The translations under genes were made by a program, and so were the position numbers. The notes under the pieces were generated by a model, which had not been told where the DNA came from, made no database searches, and saw only the letters and a list, made by a program, of their open reading frames with translations. 64,000 nucleotides of DNA, from assembly GCF_900091495.1 (NCBI RefSeq), contig NZ_LT607413.1:2232001-2296000 (forward strand), given 5' to 3'. Each line of letters opens with the position of its first letter. The first letter of the stretch is position 1. Positions 25,489 through 32,445 of the stretch are shown in pieces. The stretch comes from Micromonospora echinospora. Its GTDB lineage: Bacteria > Actinomycetota > Actinomycetes > Mycobacteriales > Micromonosporaceae.

Positions 25489-26774
25489 GAGCCGGCCCGG
25501 ACGCCGGGGTGGAACTTCGGAATCCGCATGCTCACCTTCGTACCCGATCCGAGGCCGGTCTCCACGACCAGGCCGAACCGGTCGCCGAAGGCCGACCGGA
25601 GCCGCTCGTCGACGTTGGAGAGCCCGACGTGCTGTCCCGAGTCGTCCCCCGGGCCGCCCGAATGGCCCGAACCGCCCGAATGTCCGGTCCCGCCGGCGCG
25701 CCCCGCGCCGTCCGGCTCGCCGGCCGGTCCGGCCAGCTCGGCGATGCCGGCGGTCAGGGTCGCCGGGTCCATTCCCACGCCGTCGTCCTCCACGGTGATG
25801 TGGCACTCGGCGCCCGCGTCCCGGGCCTCGATGCTCACCATGCCCGTGCCGGGCTTGCGGGACAACCCGTGCCGGACGGCGTTCTCCACCAGCGGTTGCA
25901 GACAGAGGAAGGGCAGCGTCACCGGCAGCACCTCCGGGGCGATCTGGAGCCGCACCTGGAGCCGGTCGCCGAACCGGGCCCGCTCGATGGTCAGGTAGCG
26001 GTCGATCGAGCGCAGCTCCTCGGCCAGCGTGGTGAACTCGCCGTGGGCCCGGAAGGAGTACCGGGTGAACTCGGCGAACTCCAGGATCAGCTCCCGGGCC
26101 CGCTCCGGGTCGGTGCGGACGAACGAGGCGATGGCGGTCAGCGCGTTGTAGATGAAGTGCGGGCTGATCTGCGCCCGCAGCGCCCGGACCTCGGCCCGGG
26201 CCAGCCGCTCCCGAGAGGAGTCCAGCTCGGCCAGGGCGAGCTGGTCGCCGGCCCAGTCGGCGGTCTCCAGGGTGGCCTGCACCAGCCCCGGGGCCGGAGC
26301 CTCGTCGGCGACCGCCACCAGCGCCCCGACCACCCGCCCGTCCGGGCCGCTGAGCGGGGCGACCACCGCACCGCGTACCGGGCAGTCGACCCGGTCGCAG
26401 TGCAGTTCCACCTCGCCGAGCACGGTCGAGCGGCCGGCGGCCACCGCCTTCCGGGCCGCCGCGCGGAGCTGGGCCGCGTGGTGCGCGCCGCGCCCGTCGA
26501 GGGCGAGCAGGTCGTCCCGGTCGGCCAGCGCCAACCCGACCGCGCCCACCAGGGCCCGCAGGTGCCGGACGGCCTTGGCCGCGCCGGCCTCGTCCAGTCC
26601 GGTACGCAGCGGGGCGGCGGCCAGCCCGGCGGTGTGCAGCACCTCGTACGTGGCCCGCTGGCTGGCGGTGGCGATGCCCCGGCGGGCGCGCAGCCGGCCC
26701 ACCCCGAGCAGGGCGGCCACCAGCGCGGTCACCAGCGCGACGACCGCGAGTACCTCGGGAACGTTGCCGCTCAC
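25485..26774 (-). CDS. LytS/YehU-type sensor histidine kinase
   Basis: A sensor kinase of 429 residues. One N-terminal membrane segment (VLAVVALVTALVAALLGVG) is followed by a GAF-like region. A His_kinase domain contains LRAQISPHFIYNALTAIASF with the phospho-acceptor His, and an ATPase domain contains PLVENAVRHGLS and VEDDGVGMD. A glycine/serine-rich insert with a GHSGG repeat interrupts the ATP-lid region before HVGLSNVDERL. The GTG at 26774 has AGGA eight bases upstream. It is coupled to the LytTR regulator by a 4-base overlap. Confidence 0.88.
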   Translation of the reverse strand: MSGNVPEVLAVVALVTALVAALLGVGRLRARRGIATASQRATYEVLHTAGLAAAPLRTGLDEAGAAKAVRHLRALVGAVGLALADRDDLLALDGRGAHHAAQLRAAARKAVAAGRSTVLGEVELHCDRVDCPVRGAVVAPLSGPDGRVVGALVAVADEAPAPGLVQATLETADWAGDQLALAELDSSRERLARAEVRALRAQISPHFIYNALTAIASFVRTDPERARELILEFAEFTRYSFRAHGEFTTLAEELRSIDRYLTIERARFGDRLQVRLQIAPEVLPVTLPFLCLQPLVENAVRHGLSRKPGTGMVSIEARDAGAECHITVEDDGVGMDPATLTAGIAELAGPAGEPDGAGRAGGTGHSGGSGHSGGPGDDSGQHVGLSNVDERLRSAFGDRFGLVVETGLGSGTKVSMRIPKFHPGVRAGS

Positions 26775-26830
26775 CCGACGATCCTGTCCGGTCGGGCCAC
26801 CAGTCGCCAAGCCCCTACGGCCGACAGCGG

Positions 26831-28414
26831 TCAGTACGCGCCCTTGCGGGCGAGCACGACCCCGACGGTCCGCCAGAGGATGCTCAGGTCGTACGCGAGC
26901 GACCAGTTGTCGACGTAGTACAGGTCGAGCCGGACGGCCTCGTCCCAGGAGAGGTCGGAGCGGCCGGAGACCTGCCACAGACCGGTCATCCCGGGCCGGA
27001 CCAGCAGCCGACGCCGCACGTCGCCCAGGAAGTCACCGTCGTCGGCGGGAAGCGGGCGTGGCCCGACCAGGGACATCTCGCCCCAGAGCACGTTGATTAG
27101 CTGGGGCAGCTCGTCCATCGAGGAGGCGCGGAGGAACCGGCCGACCGGGAAGACCCGCGGGTCCTCCTTCATCTTGAAGAGCATGCCGTCGGTCTCGTTC
27201 TGGTCCACCAGACTGGCGAGCCGGTCCTCGGCGTCGACATACATGGTGCGGAACTTCCAGACCCGGAACGTACGCCCCTCGTGTCCCACCCGGGGCTGCC
27301 GGAAGAAGACCGGGCCCGGGTCGGAGATGCGGATGGCGACCGCGATGGCCAGGAAGACCGGAGCGAGGACCAGCAGTCCCAGCCCGGCCGCCACCCGGTC
27401 CATCAGGTTCTTCATCAGCAGCGCCGGACCGGAGAGGGTCGGCTCCTCGACGTGCAGGAGCGGCAGGCCCTCGATCGGGCGGATGTGCACCCGGGGCCCG
27501 GCGATGTCCGTGAGCTGCGGCGCGACCACCAGGTCGACCCCGGAGCCCTCCAGTTGCCAGGCCAGCCGGCGCAGCTCGCCCGGCTCGGAACTGGCCGAGC
27601 CGCAGACCGCGATGGTGTCGCCGCCGACCTCGCGGACCAGGGCGAGCACGTCCTGGCCGGCGTAGACCGGCACCGGAGTCTCGATGCCCCGCGCCGCGGC
27701 GTAGCCGTCGGTGATGTGGATGGCGACCGGCACCAGCCCGGCGGCCGGGTTACGGGTGACCGCCGCGTACACCTCCAGGCACTCCGGGAGCGTGCCCACC
27801 AGCACCATCCGGTGCGCCGCGTGCCCGTTGCGCCGCCGCACCAGGTGCAGGGTGAACCGGCCCATCATCCGGCCGAGGAGGATCAGGATGGCCGCGCCGA
27901 GCAGCGCGGTGCCCACCGTGTACCGGGAGAGCTGGGTCACGGTGGCGAAGGCCAGGAACGACACGCTGGCCGCCACCGTGACGGCGGCCCGCATCACCCG
28001 CTTGAACTCCTCGGGGCCCAGACCCAGGTAGCGGCGGTCGTAGGCGCGGTTGCTCCACAGGGTGACCACCCAGCCGAGCGGGAGCAGCACGTACGAGACG
28101 GTGTAGAACCAGGTCGGGTCGTGCTCGGCCTCGGTGAAACCGGAGGCCGCCTGGTCGAAGAGCTGGATGGCGGTCCAACTGGCCAGGGCCGCCGCGCCGA
28201 AGTCCAGCAGCAGCAGGAGAAAGATGTAGGGACGGTGCCACCGAGAGACCCGGCGGCTGGACCGCGCCCACGCCGACCGGGGCACGCCGTTGTGCGACGG
28301 CGGTGTCGGCGGCTGGATCTCGAAGCTGTCGACGTGCCGCACGATTCTGCTCCGGCCTTCGTTGGTCACCGGGCGCTGGAGGCTTGTCGTCACCTCAACT
28401 GTGTCCTCCCGCAT
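26831..28414 (-). CDS. Undecaprenyl-phosphate sugar phosphotransferase (WbaP/WcaJ type)
   Basis: An exopolysaccharide-initiating polyprenyl-phosphate hexose-1-phosphate transferase of about 527 residues. Four to five membrane segments lie in the N-terminal 200 residues, then a CoA-binding-like central domain, then the catalytic bacterial sugar transferase domain. The latter shows FFRQPRVGHEGRTFRVWKFR, RFLRASSMDELPQLINVL, MSLVGPRPL and RPGMTGLWQVSGRSDLSWDE. It transfers a sugar-1-phosphate to the lipid carrier at the inner face of the membrane. The start is uncertain: ATG 28414, or GTG 28393, which has GGGAGG 11 bases upstream. Confidence 0.9.
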   Translation of the reverse strand: MREDTVEVTTSLQRPVTNEGRSRIVRHVDSFEIQPPTPPSHNGVPRSAWARSSRRVSRWHRPYIFLLLLLDFGAAALASWTAIQLFDQAASGFTEAEHDPTWFYTVSYVLLPLGWVVTLWSNRAYDRRYLGLGPEEFKRVMRAAVTVAASVSFLAFATVTQLSRYTVGTALLGAAILILLGRMMGRFTLHLVRRRNGHAAHRMVLVGTLPECLEVYAAVTRNPAAGLVPVAIHITDGYAAARGIETPVPVYAGQDVLALVREVGGDTIAVCGSASSEPGELRRLAWQLEGSGVDLVVAPQLTDIAGPRVHIRPIEGLPLLHVEEPTLSGPALLMKNLMDRVAAGLGLLVLAPVFLAIAVAIRISDPGPVFFRQPRVGHEGRTFRVWKFRTMYVDAEDRLASLVDQNETDGMLFKMKEDPRVFPVGRFLRASSMDELPQLINVLWGEMSLVGPRPLPADDGDFLGDVRRRLLVRPGMTGLWQVSGRSDLSWDEAVRLDLYYVDNWSLAYDLSILWRTVGVVLARKGAY

Positions 28415-28662
28415 GACACGCGCCGCCCACACAGTGAGGGGCCCGGTCGCCCACCGTTACCAGTCTCCCACGCGAGTCCCCGCACCGCCGTCGACCCTGT
28501 GGAGATGACGACGGTGTTGGGACCGGGATCCGGCCGGCTCCGATCAGCGGGAGCCGGGGACCGAGCCACTATACCGATGGATCGGGGCAGGGGTAGAGCC
28601 ACGCAGCCGACGGTGGGGAACCGGGTGGGTGATCTTGATATGCCTGTCCGTTTCGCCGTCAC

Positions 28663-29523
28663 TCAGCGTACGATCCGGGACAACCGTCGGTCAGCGAGCG
28701 GCTTGCCGCCGGTCTGGCATCCGGGGCAGTACTGGAGGCTCGAATCGGCGAACGAGACCTCCCGCACGGTGTCCCCGCAGACCGGACAGGGCAACCCGGT
28801 CCGGGCGTGCACCGCCAACCCGGAGCGCTTCTCCGCCTTCAGTTCCGCCGCCCGCTGACCCACCGACCGGGTCACCGCCTCCCCGAGCACCCGCCGGGTC
28901 GCCTCGTGCAGGGTAGCGAGCTGCGCGTCGGCCAGCCGGTCGGTCAGCGCGAACGGCGACAGCTTCGCCGCGTGCAGGATCTCGTCGGAGTACGCATTGC
29001 CCACCCCGGCCAGGACCTGCTGGTCGGTCAGCACCCCCTTCACCTGGCCCCGGCGGCTGCGTAGCCGTTCGGTGAAGGTCGCCAGGTCGGCGTCGAGGGC
29101 GTCCGGGCCGAGCCGGGCCACCCCGGGCACCTGCGCCGGATCGGTCACCAGGTAGGCGGCCAGGCTCTTCTGGGTGCCCGCCTCGGTCAGGTCGAAGCCG
29201 GAGCCGTCGTCGAGGCGTACCCGCACGGCGATCGGCCCCTTGCCGGGACGCAGCGGCGTGGCGGAGGGGAACGACTCCCGGTGGTGCAGCCAGCCGGCGC
29301 GGGCCAGGTGCACCACCAGGTGCAGGTCGTCGTCGAAGACCACGTCGAGGAACTTGCCGTGCCGGCGGGCGTCGGTCACCGTACGCCCGACCGCCGCGCT
29401 CGACGGCGGGTCGTACGTCTTCAGGGCACTGATCGCGGCGATCTCCAGCCGCTCGACGCGGTGCCCGACGGCACGTCTGCGCAGGTGATCGGCGAGCGCT
29501 TCCACCTCGGGTAGCTCCGGCAC
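28663..29523 (-). CDS. Formamidopyrimidine-DNA glycosylase / endonuclease VIII family
   Basis: A base-excision-repair DNA glycosylase/AP lyase of 286 residues. The mature N-terminal Pro and catalytic Glu are in PELPEVEAL. A helix-two-turn-helix domain (VGNAYSDEILHAAKLSPFA) follows. The C-terminal zinc finger is C-P-V-C...Y-C-P-G-C-Q. It excises oxidised bases; the exact preference (FapyG/8-oxoG or pyrimidines) cannot be told. The GTG at 29523 has TACCTT six bases upstream. It is divergent from the glycosyltransferase at 29604. Confidence 0.9.
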   Translation of the reverse strand: MPELPEVEALADHLRRRAVGHRVERLEIAAISALKTYDPPSSAAVGRTVTDARRHGKFLDVVFDDDLHLVVHLARAGWLHHRESFPSATPLRPGKGPIAVRVRLDDGSGFDLTEAGTQKSLAAYLVTDPAQVPGVARLGPDALDADLATFTERLRSRRGQVKGVLTDQQVLAGVGNAYSDEILHAAKLSPFALTDRLADAQLATLHEATRRVLGEAVTRSVGQRAAELKAEKRSGLAVHARTGLPCPVCGDTVREVSFADSSLQYCPGCQTGGKPLADRRLSRIVR

Positions 29524-29529
29524 TCTCCA

Positions 29530-29535
29530 AAGGTA
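29530..29535 (-). promoter_or_regulatory. -10 box of leaderless promoter candidate (DNA glycosylase)
   Basis: TACCTT ends six bases before the GTG at 29523. Confidence 0.4.
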
Positions 29536-29603
29536 GCCTTCATACCCGTGAGCGTGAGGAATGAGCTCGCGAGTCCCGCAGTCGCGAACAGAGGGCCGGC
29601 CCA

Positions 29604-30770
29604 GTGAAAATCGTGGTGGCGCACAACCGGTACCGCCAGGCCCAGCCCTCCGGTGAGAACACCATCGTCGACGCGGAGATCGCCCAGCTCACTGCGGCAG
29701 GGGTGGAGGTGCTGCCGTTCATCCGCAGCTCCGACGAGATCCCCACCATGCCGAAGACGGCCAAGGCGCTGCTGCCGATCTCGCCGATCTACGCCCCCCG
29801 CGCCCAGCAGGAGCTGAGCCGGCTGCTCACCGAGCACAAACCGGACGCGCTGCACCTGCACAACCCGTACCCGCTGCTCTCGCCCTGGGTGGTGCGGACC
29901 GCGCACAAGCACGGCGTGCCGGTGGTGCAGACGGTGCACAACTACCGGCAGGTCTGCTCCTCCGGCGTCTACTTCCGGGACGGGGCGATCTGCCAGGACT
30001 GCAAGGGCAAGGCGCTCGGCGTGCCGGCGATCACGAACCGCTGCTACCGGGGCTCGACGGTGCAGAGCGCCCTGATGGCGACCACCCTGGCCGTGCACCG
30101 CCCCACCTGGCGCTCGGTGGACCGGTTCGTGGCGCTCACCTCGCAGATCGCCACCCACCTGCGCGAGTACGGCATCCCCGCCGACCGGATCGTGGTCAAG
30201 CCGAACGGCATCCCCGACCCCGGCCGGCCCGCGCCGCTCGGCGAGGGCTTCTTCTACCTCGGTCGACTCTCCCCGGAGAAGGGCCTCGGCCTGCTGCTCG
30301 ACGCCTGGCGGCGACACCCGGACGGCGCGCTCGGCCCGCTGCGTATCGCCGGGGACGGCGAACTGCGCCACCTGGCCGAGCAGGCCGCCGCCGAACGGTC
30401 CGACGTGACGTACCTCGGCTCCCTGGACCGGGACGGCGTCCGGGCGGTGATGGCGCAGAGCGCGGTGGTCATCGCCGCCTCGATGTGGCACGACGTGCTG
30501 CCGACCGTGGTGATCGAGGCGATGGCGAGTGGCCGTCCGGTGCTCGGCACCGACCTGGGCGGCATCCCCTACCTGGTCGGCGCGGACGATCCGGCCGGCG
30601 CGGTCGGCTGGGTGGTGCCCGCCGACCCGGCCGCCATGGCCGCCGCGCTGCCGCAGGCGGCAGCCGGTGCCGCCGCGCTGTCGGCCCCGGCCCGGCTGCG
30701 CTACGAGCGCACCTTCCACCCCGACGTGGTCACCAAGCGCCTGATCGACGTGTACGCCTCGCTCCGCTGA
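29604..30770 (+). CDS. Glycosyltransferase family 4
   Basis: A GT-B-fold retaining glycosyltransferase of 388 residues. The N-terminal acceptor domain has HNRYRQAQPSGENTIVDAE, HLHNPYPLLSPWV and a cysteine-bearing loop (DGAICQDCKGKA) common in GT4 enzymes. The nucleotide-sugar domain has FYLGRLSPEKGLGLLLDAW and the E-x7-E region VVIEAMASGRPVLGTDLGG. It probably adds a hexose to a lipid-linked polysaccharide, in keeping with the initiating transferase 1.2 kb away. The GTG at 29604 has GAGGG eight bases upstream. Confidence 0.9.
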   Translation: MKIVVAHNRYRQAQPSGENTIVDAEIAQLTAAGVEVLPFIRSSDEIPTMPKTAKALLPISPIYAPRAQQELSRLLTEHKPDALHLHNPYPLLSPWVVRTAHKHGVPVVQTVHNYRQVCSSGVYFRDGAICQDCKGKALGVPAITNRCYRGSTVQSALMATTLAVHRPTWRSVDRFVALTSQIATHLREYGIPADRIVVKPNGIPDPGRPAPLGEGFFYLGRLSPEKGLGLLLDAWRRHPDGALGPLRIAGDGELRHLAEQAAAERSDVTYLGSLDRDGVRAVMAQSAVVIAASMWHDVLPTVVIEAMASGRPVLGTDLGGIPYLVGADDPAGAVGWVVPADPAAMAAALPQAAAGAAALSAPARLRYERTFHPDVVTKRLIDVYASLR

Positions 30771-30831
30771 GGTGGTAGCAGGGGACCCTTGTTACCCCTT
30801 TTTGAGTAGCAGGGGTCCCCTGCTACCACTC
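30769..30831. terminator. Long hairpin, bidirectional terminator candidate (family member C)
   Basis: GAGGTGGTAGCAGGGGACCC pairs with GGGGTCCCCTGCTACCACTC around a T-rich centre. It overlaps the glycosyltransferase stop codon and lies at the 3' end of the convergent AbiEii-type operon. Confidence 0.75.
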
Positions 30832-30951
30832 GGCGTGGCGTCGGGTGCCCATGGTCGGGCCGTTCAGTGCGCCGTGAGTATGGGTGGCTCGGTTCGTGGC
30901 TGCCTGAGGTGTGAACGGCTCGGCGTGTCGTGTATCTGAGCTGCCACCCGG

Positions 30952-31623
30952 TCAGCCGACGGAGTTGCCAGGTCGGGCAGGGCTTTCCTCGTCGAGCAGT
31001 TCACGGCGCCACGCCGCGAACCTTCTGTGGAGATCGTCCAGCGCCTGATCGGTGACGCCGTACTGGGCGAAGTCGTCAGGATCGAGCACGTCGGCCTGCC
31101 CTAGAGCATCGGCGAAGACGCGCCGATCGAACCTGCGGTCGGCGCGCTGTACGAGGCTGAGAAGCACTTCACGGGTGTACCGGCCGGATCGGAGTGTGGC
31201 GTCGATGTCGACGAAGTTCCGGGCGAACGCCCGCCCGTAGAGTGCGCTCATCTTGTTCGCAACAGCGTCGTCGGGATGGAGAACCGGTCCGATGGCCATG
31301 AGGATGGGTTCTTTGGCCCGCCAGTCCACGCCGAGTTCAACCTTGGAGACGCGCAGGCCATCGGTGACCGCCAGCCGGGCGAACGTGTCGTACTGCCGCT
31401 CGATGTCGACTCTCAGGCCGTCGTCGCGGTAGGCGTGCACCACGGCGGTGACCGCGTCGGGGAACTCCTCGCGGCGGTCCCAGGCCGTGAACAGGTCGAC
31501 ATCCTCGCTAGGCCGTTCCAGCAGGCCGGCGGCTTGAACCGCGTAACCGCCGGCGAGGGCGAAGCCGTACCGGTGGGCGGCTCCGAGTCCGGTGCGGGCG
31601 AGTCGTTCGTGAAAAGGATCCAC
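30952..31623 (-). CDS. Nucleotidyltransferase, AbiEii/AbiGii toxin family
   Basis: Toxin-like nucleotidyltransferase of 223 residues. The GGYAVQ motif at 25-30 and SEDVDLF at 39-45 match the G-G and S-x-D-x-D active site of AbiEii-type transferases. In studied members such enzymes act on tRNA or other cellular targets, and expression causes abortive infection. The start is the GTG at 31623. It lies five bases after the stop of an HTH gene, consistent with a toxin-antitoxin operon. The partner is not a recognisable AbiEi. Confidence 0.8.
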   Translation of the reverse strand: MDPFHERLARTGLGAAHRYGFALAGGYAVQAAGLLERPSEDVDLFTAWDRREEFPDAVTAVVHAYRDDGLRVDIERQYDTFARLAVTDGLRVSKVELGVDWRAKEPILMAIGPVLHPDDAVANKMSALYGRAFARNFVDIDATLRSGRYTREVLLSLVQRADRRFDRRVFADALGQADVLDPDDFAQYGVTDQALDDLHRRFAAWRRELLDEESPARPGNSVG

Positions 31624-31628
31624 TGCTG

Positions 31629-32195
31629 CTACACGGCTCTGGTGCGGGTCGCGGCGAGTTCGGGGAAGGCACTCTCCCAGCTTCGTCGTAGCTGGGGTGG
31701 CAGCCAGAGGGTCGGCCAGAGCCGCCGGAGGAGATCGGCGTTGAGCCAGATGTTCAGGTCCTCGACGGTGCTGGCTTCGGTGAGCACCACCTTGTACATG
31801 GTGGCAAGGCGTGCGGGTCGGCTGAGGTCGTACTCGGGGTGACCGGACCAGTCGAGATGATGCGGAAGCGCGACCAGGCCTTCGGTTGGGCCGGTCAGCG
31901 CGGCAAGAGTCTCGGCCACCAGGTAGGGCTTCCGGTCACCGTAGGGACGGTAGTCGGCCGGCGGCTGGGGTGGTGCCTTACGCCGGCTGACGTTGGTCGC
32001 CCGACGGACCTCTGGCCGTAGCGCCTGGCGGATCGTTTCCCGGCTGTACCCGGTGACCCGTTGCAGGTCCACCGGTCGCCAGCCGGCAGCGTGGAATGCC
32101 CGTAGTTGTTCGTCCCGCTCGGTCAACGCCGCGGCCTTGGTTGCCTCGTACCTGCTGACGGCAGCGCGTACATCATCCTCCGAGAACTGACCCAT
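31629..32195 (-). CDS. HTH-domain protein, putative antitoxin of the AbiEii-type toxin
   Basis: A 188-residue protein with an N-terminal helix-turn-helix at about residues 30-62 (RPVDLQRVTGYSRETIRQAL). A proline-rich linker and a C-terminal helical region (LNIWLNADLLRRLWPTLWLP) follow. No family name is recognised beyond the HTH. Its position ahead of the nucleotidyltransferase (five-base gap) and the dyad over its own promoter suggest an autorepressing antitoxin (inference). The ATG at 32195 has TAGGCT six bases upstream, suggesting a leaderless message. Confidence 0.65.
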   Translation of the reverse strand: MGQFSEDDVRAAVSRYEATKAAALTERDEQLRAFHAAGWRPVDLQRVTGYSRETIRQALRPEVRRATNVSRRKAPPQPPADYRPYGDRKPYLVAETLAALTGPTEGLVALPHHLDWSGHPEYDLSRPARLATMYKVVLTEASTVEDLNIWLNADLLRRLWPTLWLPPQLRRSWESAFPELAATRTRAV

Positions 32196-32201
32196 GGACC
32201 T

Positions 32202-32207
32202 AGCCTA
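32202..32207 (-). promoter_or_regulatory. -10 box of leaderless promoter candidate (AbiEii-type operon)
   Basis: TAGGCT ends six bases before the ATG at 32195 and overlaps a dyad. Confidence 0.4.
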
Positions 32208-32232
32208 GCCGGTTAGGCCAAGCATGCTAGGC
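32203..32232. promoter_or_regulatory. Operator candidate of the AbiEii-type operon
   Basis: GCCTA-GCCGGT-TAGGC forms an inverted repeat at 32203-32218 overlapping the presumed -10 box. A further TAGGC half-site lies at 32228-32232, and CCTAG/TAGCC elements are repeated around it. Confidence 0.45.
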
Positions 32233-32283
32233 AGTTGCAGTTCTCGGAGCCTTGTTGTGTTGGGCGCCAGCAGCTACCCAGGT

Positions 32284-32312
32284 AGGAAAAACGGCCCCCG
32301 CAGGGGCCGTTC
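32284..32312 (-). terminator. Intrinsic terminator of the hsd operon
   Basis: On the minus strand the stem ACGGCCCC-TGCG-GGGGCCGT is followed by TTTTCC. It lies about 140 bases after the hsdR stop codon and before the AbiEii-type operon promoter. Confidence 0.7.
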
Positions 32313-32445
32313 CTGCCGTATTTTCCGGCGTCGTATGACAGCACCCTACGGCATCTTGGGTGATTCTCCTGCTCGGATACGCCAAGGTGCCGTAATTGCG
32401 TCGCCTTGCTTCAGCGGCCGACCCGGTGAAGATTCCTGGACCGTG

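Noticed and set aside
26831..30770. Secondary-metabolite or capsule biosynthetic cluster
   Set aside because: Only an initiating sugar transferase and one GT4 lie here, separated by a DNA glycosylase. No polymerase, flippase, PKS or NRPS genes are present.
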